From the NCBI GenBank assembly GCA_021372695.1, contig JAJFTY010000185.1:1-62640 (forward strand): a stretch of DNA of 62,640 bases, written 5' to 3'. Made by a program: the position numbers and the translations under genes. The stretch comes from Deltaproteobacteria bacterium. GTDB taxonomy: Bacteria; Desulfobacterota; Syntrophia; Syntrophales; UBA5619. The notes beneath the pieces are model-generated. The model worked only from the letters and a program-made list of their open reading frames with translations, did no database searches and was not told the origin of the DNA. This document shows positions 35,821 to 45,527 of this stretch, one piece after another; position 1 is the stretch's first letter; each line of letters starts with the position of its first letter.

Positions 35821-36747
35821 TTGAACTTGAGGATCGGAACGAGAGGAAGCGCCCTGGCTCTGACGCAGTCGGGATGGGTCGCGGACCGGATACGGGAGCG
35901 CCATCCCGACACGGCCGTGGAACTCGTCACCATACGGACGAAAGGGGATATCCTGCAGGATGTACCCTTGGCGCGGATCGGGGGGAAGGGGGTTTTCATC
36001 AAGGAGATCGAGGAGGCGCTCCTGCGGGGTGATGTCGATCTGGCCGTCCACAGCATGAAGGACCTCCCCGCCGAACTGCCGGCGGCGCTGGAGATTACCG
36101 TCATCCCTCAGCGCGAGGACCCGCGGGACGTCCTCATCTCGTGCGGTGGGCGGAAGCTCGAAGAGCTGGCCCGCGGGGCGCGGATCGGAACCGGTTCGCT
36201 CCGGCGCGGGGTACAGCTTCGGAACCGGATGCCCTGGCTGGAGATCGTTCCGCTCAGGGGCAACCTCAACACGCGGATCCGGAAGCTGGCCACCGAGGGA
36301 CTCGACGGCGTCATCGTCGCCGCAGCCGGGATCAGGCGGATGGGGTGGGTAGAACAGGTCTCCGAATTCGTCCCCGTGGAGTTCATGCTCCCGGCCGTCG
36401 GTCAGGGGGCGCTCGGCATCGAGACGCGGCGCGGCGATGTCCGCAGCCGGGAAGCGGCAGCGTTCCTCCACGATCCGACGACCTTCTGCGAAGTCGGCGC
36501 CGAGAGGGCCTTTCTCGGCAGGTTGGGGGGCGGTTGCCAGCTTCCGATTGCCGGCTTCGCGAAGAAGAGCGGCCATGAGGTCGCTCTGGAGGGGCTGGTC
36601 GGTAGCATCGACGGATGCACGGTCATACGCGATCGGGTCACGGGGCCGGCCGAAGCGTACGCAGAGCTCGGGGCGCATCTCGCGGAGCGGATTCTGGCGG
36701 CAGGCGGCCGGGCGCTCCTGGATGAGGTCTGCCAGGAACGGGCATGA
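35821..36747 (+). CDS. hemC: Porphobilinogen deaminase (hydroxymethylbilane synthase)
   Basis: A 308-residue enzyme joining four porphobilinogens into hydroxymethylbilane. It opens with NLRIGTRGSALALTQS, carries HSMKDLPAELP, RGNLNTRIRKL and a Cys in the LGGGCQLPIAGF block, the dipyrromethane attachment Cys. The start is a TTG at 35821, 10 bp after the hemA stop, with AGGGG upstream; a nearby GTG at 35817 is out of frame. The position in the operon is normal. Confidence 0.95.
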   Translation: MNLRIGTRGSALALTQSGWVADRIRERHPDTAVELVTIRTKGDILQDVPLARIGGKGVFIKEIEEALLRGDVDLAVHSMKDLPAELPAALEITVIPQREDPRDVLISCGGRKLEELARGARIGTGSLRRGVQLRNRMPWLEIVPLRGNLNTRIRKLATEGLDGVIVAAAGIRRMGWVEQVSEFVPVEFMLPAVGQGALGIETRRGDVRSREAAAFLHDPTTFCEVGAERAFLGRLGGGCQLPIAGFAKKSGHEVALEGLVGSIDGCTVIRDRVTGPAEAYAELGAHLAERILAAGGRALLDEVCQERA

Positions 36748-36781
36748 CGATCGGGACGGAGAGGATGAAGGAATTCCATTT

Positions 36782-38353
36782 ATGATTGGAAAGGGCAAGG
36801 TTTACATCATCGGAGCAGGACCGGGGGACCCCGGCCTGATCACCCTCCGCGGGGCGGCCGCCATCCGGGAGGCGGATGTCGTCATCTACGACCATCTGGC
36901 CGCTCCGGAGATCCTCGGCCACGCCAGAGAGAACGTTCGCCTGATCTACGCGGGAAAGCAGGGCGGCGACCACACCCTTTCCCAGGATGAGATCAACCGG
37001 CGCCTCGTCGAGGAGGCCGGGGCTGGAGCGGTGGTGGCCCGGCTCAAGGGCGGCGATCCCTTCGTCTTCGGCCGCGGCGGCGAAGAGGCCGAAGTCCTGC
37101 GTGCGGCGGGCATCCCCTTCGAGATCGTTCCCGGGGTGACGTCGGCCATCGCGGTTCCCGCCTATGCAGGAATCCCTCTCACCCACCGGAATCACACCTC
37201 GACCGTTGCCTTTGTGACGGGCCACGAGGATCCCACCAAGGGGGCGACCGACATCGACTGGTCGGCACTCGCCAGGATCGGAACCTGCGTCTTTCTGATG
37301 GGGGTGAAAAACCTGCCGATAATCGCGGAGAACCTGATCCGTTCCGGCAGGGAGGCGGCGACACCGGCCGCCCTGGTCCGCCGGGGGACGACGCCGGATC
37401 AGGCGACGCTGACCGGGACACTCGGGGATATCGCGCAGAAGGCCACGAAGAGCCGTTTTGCACCGCCGGCCGTACTCGTCGTCGGGGGCGTCGTCGGGCT
37501 TCGCGACACGCTGAACTGGTTCGAAACCAAACCCCTCTTCGGCCGGGGGGTCGTCATCACGCGGCCGGAGGCACAGGCCGAAGAGTTTGCGGAGCTTCTC
37601 CGGGCCGCGGGTGCCCGGGTGATTCCCTTTCCGGTGATCAGGATCGCGGAGCCGCAGAGTTGGGGGCCGCTCGATTCCGCACTCGAACGGATCGAAGCCT
37701 ACCGGTGGATCGTTTTCACGAGTGCCAACGGCGTCGGTTCGTTCTTCCGGCACCTGCCGGAAAAGGGGCGGGACATCCGGGACCTGAAGGGAATCCGGAT
37801 CGCGACGATCGGGCCGGCCACGGCCCAGGCGGTCCGGGCGCTCGGAATCCGTGTGGATCTCGTTCCCGAGGAGTTCGTCTCCGAAGGGGTCGTCCGCGCT
37901 TTCGGCCGCGAGGATCTCCGGGGATGCCGGGTTCTCCTGCCGCGGGCCGAACAGGCGCGGGACGTGATCCCCGAGGGGCTGGAGAAACTGGGCGCTAGGG
38001 TCGATGTCGTGGCGGTCTACCGGACCCTTCGATCGGAGCGCGACGCCGCGGAGCTGCTGCCCCTCTTCGCCGCCGGAGAGGTGGATGTGATCGCCTTTAC
38101 AAGTCCTTCGACCGTGACTAACTTCTTGGGAATCATGGGCCCCGGTTTCCATCTGCCGCCGAAGGTCCGCATCGCCTGCATCGGACCGGTGACCGCGGCC
38201 GCGGCCGAGAAGGCGGGCCTGACGGTGGATATCCTCCAGGAGCGCTATACAGTGCCTGAACTGGTGGATGCGATCGCCGGCCACTTCCAATCCGGCAGTG
38301 GGGCGGCGTCGAGCCCGGAACCGGATCGCCATGGAGGCAGCGACACCGCGTGA
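36782..38353 (+). CDS. Uroporphyrinogen-III methyltransferase / synthase fusion (CobA-HemD)
   Basis: A 523-residue bifunctional protein. Residues 1-250 are the SAM-dependent uroporphyrinogen-III C-methyltransferase: [56 protein letters not shown] and FLMGVKNL. Residues about 255-510 are HemD uroporphyrinogen-III synthase, with [12 protein letters not shown] and a [15 protein letters not shown] region. It closes the ring and then methylates C2 and C7 to precorrin-2, the entry to siroheme and the Ahb route. The ATG at 36782 has GGATGAAGGAATT upstream. Such a fusion is common in deltaproteobacteria. Confidence 0.95.
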   Translation: MIGKGKVYIIGAGPGDPGLITLRGAAAIREADVVIYDHLAAPEILGHARENVRLIYAGKQGGDHTLSQDEINRRLVEEAGAGAVVARLKGGDPFVFGRGGEEAEVLRAAGIPFEIVPGVTSAIAVPAYAGIPLTHRNHTSTVAFVTGHEDPTKGATDIDWSALARIGTCVFLMGVKNLPIIAENLIRSGREAATPAALVRRGTTPDQATLTGTLGDIAQKATKSRFAPPAVLVVGGVVGLRDTLNWFETKPLFGRGVVITRPEAQAEEFAELLRAAGARVIPFPVIRIAEPQSWGPLDSALERIEAYRWIVFTSANGVGSFFRHLPEKGRDIRDLKGIRIATIGPATAQAVRALGIRVDLVPEEFVSEGVVRAFGREDLRGCRVLLPRAEQARDVIPEGLEKLGARVDVVAVYRTLRSERDAAELLPLFAAGEVDVIAFTSPSTVTNFLGIMGPGFHLPPKVRIACIGPVTAAAAEKAGLTVDILQERYTVPELVDAIAGHFQSGSGAASSPEPDRHGGSDTA

Positions 38354-38374
38354 TCGAAAGGATGGAATGACGTC

Positions 38375-39568
38375 ATGATAGGGATCTCGAAACTTTACTG
38401 CGGGGCGGTGGAGCCCGGGGACGTCCTCCGGTACCGGCGCGAATCGGGCAAGCTTCCGTCGCACCTGCTTCAATTCTCGAAGGACAAGAAGCCAGTCGTC
38501 GTCTGGAATATGACGCGGCGGTGCAATCTGAAGTGCATCCACTGCTACGCCGGTTCGCGGAATATCGATTATCCGGATGAACTGACCACGGTCGAGGCGC
38601 GGACGATGATCGCGGACCTGGCCGAATTCGGTGCGCCCGTGCTCCTTTTTTCGGGCGGCGAGCCTCTGATGCGGCCCGACCTGACGGAGCTCGCACAGTG
38701 TGCCGTTGACCATGGCATGCGCGCCGTCATCTCGACCAACGGGACCCTCATCACGGAGGAGAGTGCCCGGGTCTTCCGCCGGATCGGCCTCTCGTATGTG
38801 GGTGTGAGCCTGGACGGGGTCGAGGCGACGCACGACCGTTTCCGGGGGGCTGCCGGGGCCTTTGCGGGAGCGATGAAAGGGATCCGGATCTGCCGCGATA
38901 TGGGGATCAAGGTTGGCGTCCGCTTCACGATCAACCGCCACAATGCAGCCGACGTTCCGGCGATCTTCGATCTCCTCGAAGCGGAAAACATCCCGCGCTG
39001 CTGCTTCTACCACCTGGTCTATTCCGGGCGTGGTTCGAAGCTGGTGGCCGAAGACCTCTCCCACGGCGAGACCCGGGCGCTTCTGGACCTGATCCTGGAA
39101 CGGACCCGGGAGCTCTTCGAGCGCGGGATCGGCAAGGAGATCCTCACCGTGGACAACCACGCCGACGGCCCGTACATCTACCTCCGGCTGCTCCGGGAGG
39201 ACCCGAAGCGCGCGGCGGAGGTGCTGGAGCTCCTGCGGATGAACGAAGGGAACAGCTCGGGCCACGGGATCGGCTGCATCAGCTGGGACGGCGAGGTCCA
39301 TCCCGACCAGTTCTGGCGGGGGATCTCCCTGGGAAACGTCCGGGCGCGCCCCTTCAGCCGGATCTGGACGGACCCGGAGAACGCGCTTCTGATGCAGCTC
39401 AAGGACAAGAAGCCCCATGTGAAGGGACGCTGTGCGGCGTGCCGCTGGCTCGACGTCTGCGGCGGCAATTTCCGCGCCCGCGCCGAGGCGGTGACCGGGG
39501 AGGTCTGGTCCCCGGACCCGGCCTGCTTCCTGACCGATGAAGAGATCGCAGGAAAAGCCGGAGAATAG
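38375..39568 (+). CDS. ahbC: AhbC, 12,18-didecarboxysiroheme deacetylase (radical SAM)
   Basis: A 397-residue radical SAM enzyme (NirJ-like). The N terminus MIGISKLYCGAVEPGDVLRYR is the AhbC/NirJ1 signature; the SAM cluster is CNLKCIHCYAG (about 50-60), followed by FSGGEPLMRPDL. The C-terminal auxiliary cluster lies in CAACRWLDVCGGNFRARAEA and an adjacent Cys near ACFL. It removes the acetate side chains of didecarboxysiroheme to give Fe-coproporphyrin III. Position after cobA-hemD and before hemB agrees. Confidence 0.94.
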   Translation: MIGISKLYCGAVEPGDVLRYRRESGKLPSHLLQFSKDKKPVVVWNMTRRCNLKCIHCYAGSRNIDYPDELTTVEARTMIADLAEFGAPVLLFSGGEPLMRPDLTELAQCAVDHGMRAVISTNGTLITEESARVFRRIGLSYVGVSLDGVEATHDRFRGAAGAFAGAMKGIRICRDMGIKVGVRFTINRHNAADVPAIFDLLEAENIPRCCFYHLVYSGRGSKLVAEDLSHGETRALLDLILERTRELFERGIGKEILTVDNHADGPYIYLRLLREDPKRAAEVLELLRMNEGNSSGHGIGCISWDGEVHPDQFWRGISLGNVRARPFSRIWTDPENALLMQLKDKKPHVKGRCAACRWLDVCGGNFRARAEAVTGEVWSPDPACFLTDEEIAGKAGE

Positions 39569-39611
39569 GATACAAGGTCTTCTCTGATTCAGAAACGAAA
39601 GGAGCGTCGAG

Positions 39612-40586
39612 ATGCAGTTTCCCGATTACCGGCCGCGAAGGCTGAGGAAGAATGAGAATTTCCGGAGGATGATCCGCGAGACAAAGCTCTCGGTGGACAA
39701 CCTAATTTACCCGCTGTTCGTGGTGCCGGGCGCCAAGGTGAAGAAGCCGATCGTTTCCATGCCCGGAAACTTCCAGATGTCGGTCGATCACATCGTCAAA
39801 GAGGCGGGCCGGGTGAAGGCGCTGGGGATTCCCGCGATCCTTCTCTTCGGGATTCCGGACAAGAAGGACGAGATCGCCTCCGGGGCGCTCCTGAAGGAGG
39901 GAATCGTCCAGCAGGCGATCCGGGCGGTCAAGGAGAAGGTTCCCGACATCCTCGTGATCACCGATATCTGCCTCTGTGAGTATACGAGCCACGGCCACTG
40001 CGGGATGATCGAGAACGGCGAGGTGGCAAATGACCTGACCCTGGAGGTCCTGGCCGAGCAGGCGGTCTCCCACGCCCAAGCCGGGGCGGACATGGTCGCC
40101 CCATCGGCGATGATGGACGGCCAGATCGGAGCGCTCCGCGAGGGGCTGGACGAGGCGGGGTTCGACGACATTCCGATCATGGCCTACTCCGCGAAGTACG
40201 CCTCCTGCTTCTACGGCCCCTTCCGGGAGGCGGCAGAGAGCGCCCCCGCCTTCGGTGACCGTAGGGCCTACCAGATGGACCCTGCCAACAGCGACGAGGC
40301 GATGCGGGAGATCACGCTCGACGTGACGGAGGGGGCGGATATCATCATGGTGAAGCCCGCGCTGGCCTACCTGGACGTGATCCGCCGGGCCAAGGAGGAG
40401 TTCGATCTGCCCCTCGCCGCCTACAACGTAAGCGGCGAATTCGCCATGGTGAAGGCGGCGGCGCAGATGGGGTGGATCGACGGCGAGCGGGCGATGATGG
40501 AATCCCTGACCGCGATACGGCGCGCCGGGGCGGACATGATCATCACCTACTTCGCGCCCGATGCCGCGCAAATTCTGGGCAAATAG
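39612..40586 (+). CDS. hemB: Porphobilinogen synthase (delta-aminolevulinic acid dehydratase)
   Basis: A 324-residue enzyme that condenses two 5-aminolevulinates into porphobilinogen. Conserved parts are [39 protein letters not shown] (metal-binding Cys/His cluster), [34 protein letters not shown] and [10 protein letters not shown] (catalytic Lys). AAAGGAGCGTCGAG lies before the ATG. The active site appears complete and zinc-type. Confidence 0.97.
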   Translation: MQFPDYRPRRLRKNENFRRMIRETKLSVDNLIYPLFVVPGAKVKKPIVSMPGNFQMSVDHIVKEAGRVKALGIPAILLFGIPDKKDEIASGALLKEGIVQQAIRAVKEKVPDILVITDICLCEYTSHGHCGMIENGEVANDLTLEVLAEQAVSHAQAGADMVAPSAMMDGQIGALREGLDEAGFDDIPIMAYSAKYASCFYGPFREAAESAPAFGDRRAYQMDPANSDEAMREITLDVTEGADIIMVKPALAYLDVIRRAKEEFDLPLAAYNVSGEFAMVKAAAQMGWIDGERAMMESLTAIRRAGADMIITYFAPDAAQILGK

Positions 40587-40635
40587 GCCCCGTGGCGGGT
40601 AAAGAGGATTCATCCTGCCACGCTGCTCTCGGGGG

Positions 40636-41811
40636 ATGACCCTGGGCGATGCGAACGATGAAGAGATGAGTGGAAATAGTTCAATGATATTACCCGATAC
40701 GCTCCGGATGGTCGCCTGGGAGGTGACCCGGAGCTGCAACCTCGCCTGCGGCCATTGCCGTGCCTCGGCGTTGCGCGGACCCTACGCAGGCGAACTCGAC
40801 ACGGGAAGATGCCTGCGGCTCCTGGACGAGATCGCGGAGGTGGGCAAGCCGGTCATCATCCTGACGGGCGGGGAGCCGCTGCTCCGTCCCGACATCTACG
40901 AGATCGCCGCCTACGGAGACCAGAAGGGGCTCCGGATGGTCCTGGCGACAAACGGGACCCAGGTGACCGAAGAGGTTGCGGCGAAGCTGATCCGATCGGG
41001 AATCCGGCGGGTGAGCATCAGCATCGACGGGTCGGAGGCGGAAAACCACGACGCCTTCCGCGGCGTGCCGGGAGCTTTCGCAGGCGCGATGGCCGGGATC
41101 GCAGCGATGAAGAGCGCGGGCCTGGAATTCCAGATCAACACGACGGTCACCAAGGCGAACCTCGGCCAGATCCGGGAGATCCACGACCTAGCCCACCGGC
41201 TCGGAGCTGCGGCGCATCACATCTTCCTCCTCGTTCCCACCGGGCGCGCCAGGGAGATGGCCGATCAGGAGATCGCGCCTCTGGCCTACGAAGAGACGCT
41301 GAACTGGTTCTATGAGGAGGGTCTCTCCTGTGACATCCAGCTCAAGGCGACCTGCGCGCCCCACTATTTCAGGATTTTTCACCAGCGGCGAAAGGAGCGG
41401 CGCGGGGATTCGGCCAATGCGGCGCGCGGTGGCGCTGAACCGGCACACGCTGCGCCGGCGGGGGAGGGGGGCAGGCCGCTGCACGCGATGACCCGGGGCT
41501 GTCTCGGGGGGAGCGCTTTCTGCTTCATCTCCCACACGGGCCAGGTCCAGCCCTGCGGCTACCTCGAACTCGACTGTGGCCGGATCACGGAACGCGGGTT
41601 TGCAGAAATCTGGCGTGAATCGGCCATATTCCGGGATCTCCGCGATCTCGGTCGCTACCAGGGCAAGTGCGGCCGCTGCGAGTTCATCCGGGTTTGCGGG
41701 GGCTGCCGGGCGCGCGCTTTCGAGTCGACGGGGAACTATCTCGCCCAGGAGCCGCTGTGCATTTATGAGCCGGGAAAAGGAACCAAAGGCTCCGGTGGGA
41801 AAGGGGCGTGA
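40636..41811 (+). CDS. ahbD: AhbD, heme synthase (radical SAM)
   Basis: A 391-residue radical SAM enzyme. The SAM cluster is CNLACGHCRASA near residue 35, followed by LTGGEPLLRPDIYE, and the auxiliary cluster is CGRCEFIRVCGGCRARAFES, with PCGYLELDCG and a final LCIYEP. It decarboxylates Fe-coproporphyrin III to heme, the last step of the Ahb route. A segment of about 35 residues rich in Arg, Gly, Ala and Pro (about 252-290) interrupts the core after FRIFHQ, before the TRGCLGG loop, and looks like an insertion. The start is uncertain: ATGs at 40636, 40666 and 40684 are all before conserved sequence. Confidence 0.92.
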   Translation: MTLGDANDEEMSGNSSMILPDTLRMVAWEVTRSCNLACGHCRASALRGPYAGELDTGRCLRLLDEIAEVGKPVIILTGGEPLLRPDIYEIAAYGDQKGLRMVLATNGTQVTEEVAAKLIRSGIRRVSISIDGSEAENHDAFRGVPGAFAGAMAGIAAMKSAGLEFQINTTVTKANLGQIREIHDLAHRLGAAAHHIFLLVPTGRAREMADQEIAPLAYEETLNWFYEEGLSCDIQLKATCAPHYFRIFHQRRKERRGDSANAARGGAEPAHAAPAGEGGRPLHAMTRGCLGGSAFCFISHTGQVQPCGYLELDCGRITERGFAEIWRESAIFRDLRDLGRYQGKCGRCEFIRVCGGCRARAFESTGNYLAQEPLCIYEPGKGTKGSGGKGA

Positions 41812-41844
41812 CTAGAGACGAACGGAAAGGATAAGGGTGAAGGA

Positions 41845-42243
41845 ATGCCGGTGAGATTCTGGTGTGTGGTGGCGGCTCTCCTGCTGATGGCAGGCCCGGT
41901 ATACGGGGCCGGGCCGGATTTCGGAAAACTCGACCGCGACGGAAACGGGAGCCTGGAAAGGGCAGAGGTCGAGGAGGCCGCGCCCGAGGTTTTGAAGGAC
42001 GCCGATCAAAACGGCGACGGGTCCCTGGACCCGTCGGAATACCAGGCTGTCGGGGGCGATCCATCCCGTTTCGCGGAGTTGGACCAGGACGGAAACGGCC
42101 GGATCGACCTGGGCGAGCTACGAGAGGCGGCCCGGAAACGATTCGAGGAGATCGATCGCAACCACGACGGCCGAATCGACCCGCAGGAGTGGGGACGCCG
42201 GCAGACGCCGATTCAGAATCCGCTCTTCATGTTCTACTTCTGA
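41845..42243 (+). CDS. Exported EF-hand calcium-binding protein
   Basis: A 132-residue protein with a signal peptide (CVVAALLLMAGPVYGAG) and four EF-hand-like loops: DRDGNGSLERAE, DQNGDGSLDPSE, DQDGNGRIDLGE and DRNHDGRIDPQE. The periplasmic calmodulin-like fold should bind calcium. AAGGGTGAAGGA precedes the ATG. Why it lies between ahbD and the siroheme decarboxylase gene is not clear; it may be coincidental or help a periplasmic heme step. Confidence 0.85.
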   Translation: MPVRFWCVVAALLLMAGPVYGAGPDFGKLDRDGNGSLERAEVEEAAPEVLKDADQNGDGSLDPSEYQAVGGDPSRFAELDQDGNGRIDLGELREAARKRFEEIDRNHDGRIDPQEWGRRQTPIQNPLFMFYF

Positions 42244-42258
42244 TTCAGGCGGTGACGC

Positions 42259-42723
42259 ATGGCAGGTGCGGGGATGGACGATACCGACAGAAAACTTCTG
42301 AACTGCATCCAGCAGGATTTCCCGCTTGTCGAGGAGCCTTTCGCCGAGGTGGCCGCACGGCTGGGGATTGGCGAGGCGGAGCTCCTGGAACGGATCGGGA
42401 GGCTGAAGGAGCAGGGGATCATCCGGCGGATCGGAGCGGTCTTCGACCTCAGGAAACTCGGTTTTACCAGCACCCTGTGCGCTGCCCGCGTTCCCGCAGA
42501 ACAGGTCGGGAAATTCGTCGGGATCGTCAATGCCTGTCCGGGCGTAACGCACAACTACCGGCGGGATGACGAGTACAACATCTGGTTCACCCTGATCGCT
42601 CCCGGCGAGGCAGAACTCGCCGAAGCTCTGGCCGGAATCAGGGGGGAGTCGGGGATCGACGACATCCTCAGCCTTCGCGCGACGCGGACCTTCAAGATCA
42701 ACGCCCGGTTCGAGGTGGTGTAG
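42259..42723 (+). CDS. Siroheme decarboxylase subunit (AhbA/AhbB, Lrp-like)
   Basis: A 154-residue protein with an N-terminal winged helix (DDTDRKLLNCIQQDFPLVEEPF) and an RAM-like domain. It carries RRIGAVFDLRKLGFTSTLCAA and GVTHNYRRDDEYNIWFTL, the family pattern of AhbA/AhbB; the His and Tyr there are the expected siroheme ligands or catalytic residues. The enzyme decarboxylates siroheme to didecarboxysiroheme. In Desulfovibrio it is a heterodimer of AhbA and AhbB; only one such gene is in this window. It could be either subunit. The stop is nine bases before polA. Confidence 0.9.
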   Translation: MAGAGMDDTDRKLLNCIQQDFPLVEEPFAEVAARLGIGEAELLERIGRLKEQGIIRRIGAVFDLRKLGFTSTLCAARVPAEQVGKFVGIVNACPGVTHNYRRDDEYNIWFTLIAPGEAELAEALAGIRGESGIDDILSLRATRTFKINARFEVV

Positions 42724-42732
42724 GGAGGAGTG

Positions 42733-45411
42733 ATGACCGAAGAGATGAAGCGTCCTAAGATCGCCCTCGTCGACGGGAATAATTACCTGTTCAGGGCATT
42801 CTACGCCATCCGCGACCTGTCGAACTCGAAGGGGTTCCCGACCAATGCGATCTACGGCTTTACGAACATGCTGGTGAAACTCCTGCGCGAACAGGAGCCC
42901 GACTGCATCGCCGTCGCCTTCGACGCCAAGGGGCCCACCTTCCGCCATGACGCCTATGACGGCTACAAAGCCACTCGCAAGGCCACGCCCGACGCCCTGG
43001 TGCCCCAGATCCCGTTCATCAAACAGATCGTCCGGGGGTTTGCCATCCCGGTCCTGGAGAAGCAGGGGATCGAGGCGGACGACATCATCGGAACCATCGC
43101 CCGAAGGCAGGCGGCAGCCGGGATGGAGGTGGTGGTCGTCTCTGGGGACAAGGACATGATGCAGCTCGTCACACCTTCGGTCCGCATGGTCGACACGATG
43201 AAGGAGAAGACCTACGACATCGAGGCCGTAAAAGAGCGCTTCGGCGTGGCGCCGGAGAAGGTCGTGGAAATCCTGGGGCTCATGGGGGACGCCTCCGACA
43301 ATATCCCCGGCGTTCCCGGAATCGGCCCCAAGGGGGCGCAAAGGCTGATCGAACAGTTCGGGAGCATCGATGCGATCCTGGCCCATCCCGAGCAGATCCA
43401 CAACGCCAAGGTCCGCGAAGCGATCCTCCGGTATGCGGACCAGGCGCGGATGAGCCGGGAGCTGGCCTGCATCCGGACGGATGCCGAGTTCGACTTCGAT
43501 CTCGATGCGTGCCGCCGCCGGGAGCCGGACCGGAAACTGCTCATGTCGCTCTTCCAGGAGTTCGAATTCTCATCCCTGCTCCGGGAGTTCAAGGAAGGGG
43601 GTCAGGACGCCGCCGGGAACTACCGGATCGTCGGTACGCCCGAGGAGGCGGAGACGCTCGCAGAGAGGCTGCGGGGGACGGAGTCGTTCTCGGTCGAGCC
43701 GATCGCGTCAGGGCCGGAGGCGATGCGGGCGTCGCTCGTGGGAATCGCGATCGGCGTTGGCCCGGGGGAGGCTTTCTACATCCCGCTCGCAGAAGCGGCA
43801 GCCGGGACTCAGGGGGGAGCCGCGAGATTACTGAAGACGATCGGACCCATCCTGGGAGATCCTGCGCTCCCAAAGCTCGGCCACGACCTGAAGAGCGCCC
43901 TGATTATCCTGGCCCAGTCCGGAATTCCGCTCCGGGGTCTGGGTTGCGATACGATGATCTCATCCTACCTGCTGAATCCCGCGCGTCGCGGCTATGATCT
44001 GGCGGAAATGGTCCTCGACCATCTCGGCCGCCAGATTCCCGGGGAAAAAGAGGTTGTCGGAAGCGGCGCGAAGCGGACCTCCTTTGCCGACCTTTCCCTC
44101 GAAAAGACGACCGACTATGCCTGCCGCAGGGCGGAGGCGGTCCTGGAGCTCTCCGCCGAACTGGACCGGAAGATCGCGGCGGCGGAGATGGTGGAGCTCT
44201 GCCGGGACGTGGAGACCCCCCTCATTTCCGTCCTTGCTGTCATGGAAATGCACGGCGTGCTTCTCGACGTTCCCCTGCTCAAGGGGATGTCGGCGGAGAT
44301 CGAGCAACTCCTGGCGCTCTCGGAGGAGAAGATCCATCGCCTGGCCGGGGAAGAGTTCAACATCAACTCCCCCAAGCAACTCCAGGCGGTGCTCTTCGAA
44401 AAGCTGGGGCTGCCGCGGGGCCGCAAGACCAAGGACGGGTATTCGACGGATGTGGACGTGTTGACCGCACTCGCGGTAAATCATGAGCTCCCCGCGGAGA
44501 TTCTCGCCTACCGCGGGCTCTCCAAGCTCAAATCGACCTACATCGACGCCCTGCCCGAGCTGGTCCATCCCCGGACGGGAAGGGTGCATACGACCTACAA
44601 CCAGACCGTGACGGCGACCGGAAGGCTTTCCAGCAGCAACCCGAATCTTCAGAACATCCCCGTCCGCACCCTCGAAGGGAAGCGGATCCGCCAGGCGTTC
44701 ATCGCGGCGCCGGGTTGCGAGATTCTCTCCGCGGACTACTCCCAGATCGAGCTGAGGGTTCTGGCCCACCTCTCCGGCGATGAGGCCCTGAAGGAGGCCT
44801 TCGCCTCCGGAGCGGATATCCACAGCCGGACCGCTTCCGACGTCTTCGGCGTCTTCCCCGAGATGGTCAGCCCCGACATGCGGCGCCAGGCGAAGGTGAT
44901 CAACTTCGGCGTCCTCTACGGAATGAGCGCGTTCGGGCTCGCGAAGGAGCTCGGGGTTGCCCAGAAACTCGCCCAGGCCTACATCGACAGCTACTTCCAG
45001 AGATACAGCGGGGTGCGGCGCTACCTCGACGGCATCCTGGCGCAGGCCAGAACCGACGGCTATGTGACGACGCTATTCCGGAGGCGGAGATATCTACCCG
45101 AGATCCACAGCCCCCAGCCTGCCGTTCGGCAGTTCGCCGAGCGGATGGCGATCAACGCTCCCATCCAGGGAACGGCAGCCGACCTCATCAAGGTGGCGAT
45201 GGTCAGGATCTCCAGGCGTCTCGCCGAAGAGGGACGCTCGGCGGCGATGATCATGCAGGTGCACGACGAACTCGTCTTCGAGGCGCCCGTGTCCGAGAGG
45301 GAGCCGCTCAAGACCCTCGTCCGGGAGGAGATGGAGGGGGTTCTCGAACTCTCCGTCCCGCTTCGGGTGGAGATATCGGTGGGCCGGAACTGGGATGAGG
45401 CGCACACCTGA
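42733..45411 (+). CDS. polA: DNA polymerase I, proofreading domain degenerate
   Basis: An 892-residue family A polymerase. The 5' exonuclease (about 8-290) has ALVDGNNYLFRAFYA, VSGDKDMMQLV and DASDNIPGVPGIG. The polymerase (about 560-890) keeps motif A DYSQIELRVLAHLSGDEA, motif B RRQAKVINFGVLYGMSAFG and motif C QVHDELVFE. In the central domain the 3' exonuclease acids are missing: FSVEP stands where FDTET is expected (about 318), GHDLKSALIIL where the next Asp should be (383), and YACRRAEAVLEL for the third (462). It resembles Taq or Bacillus Pol I in lacking proofreading. GGAGG precedes the ATG at 42733. Confidence 0.96.
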   Translation: MTEEMKRPKIALVDGNNYLFRAFYAIRDLSNSKGFPTNAIYGFTNMLVKLLREQEPDCIAVAFDAKGPTFRHDAYDGYKATRKATPDALVPQIPFIKQIVRGFAIPVLEKQGIEADDIIGTIARRQAAAGMEVVVVSGDKDMMQLVTPSVRMVDTMKEKTYDIEAVKERFGVAPEKVVEILGLMGDASDNIPGVPGIGPKGAQRLIEQFGSIDAILAHPEQIHNAKVREAILRYADQARMSRELACIRTDAEFDFDLDACRRREPDRKLLMSLFQEFEFSSLLREFKEGGQDAAGNYRIVGTPEEAETLAERLRGTESFSVEPIASGPEAMRASLVGIAIGVGPGEAFYIPLAEAAAGTQGGAARLLKTIGPILGDPALPKLGHDLKSALIILAQSGIPLRGLGCDTMISSYLLNPARRGYDLAEMVLDHLGRQIPGEKEVVGSGAKRTSFADLSLEKTTDYACRRAEAVLELSAELDRKIAAAEMVELCRDVETPLISVLAVMEMHGVLLDVPLLKGMSAEIEQLLALSEEKIHRLAGEEFNINSPKQLQAVLFEKLGLPRGRKTKDGYSTDVDVLTALAVNHELPAEILAYRGLSKLKSTYIDALPELVHPRTGRVHTTYNQTVTATGRLSSSNPNLQNIPVRTLEGKRIRQAFIAAPGCEILSADYSQIELRVLAHLSGDEALKEAFASGADIHSRTASDVFGVFPEMVSPDMRRQAKVINFGVLYGMSAFGLAKELGVAQKLAQAYIDSYFQRYSGVRRYLDGILAQARTDGYVTTLFRRRRYLPEIHSPQPAVRQFAERMAINAPIQGTAADLIKVAMVRISRRLAEEGRSAAMIMQVHDELVFEAPVSEREPLKTLVREEMEGVLELSVPLRVEISVGRNWDEAHT

Positions 45412-45527
45412 AGGTACCGTCAGCCGTGGTTCATTTTCCGCTTGCAAATCATGATGCCGGGGTAGAGAATACGACCCATTGCGGTCCGGTCCTGCCACAC
45501 GCAGGGAAGTAAACAAGAGACAATTTC

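Noticed and set aside
36638..39418. 926-residue open frame on the minus strand
   Set aside because: It is antisense to hemC, cobA-hemD and ahbC, which all have clear motifs; the frame is open only because the DNA is GC-rich.
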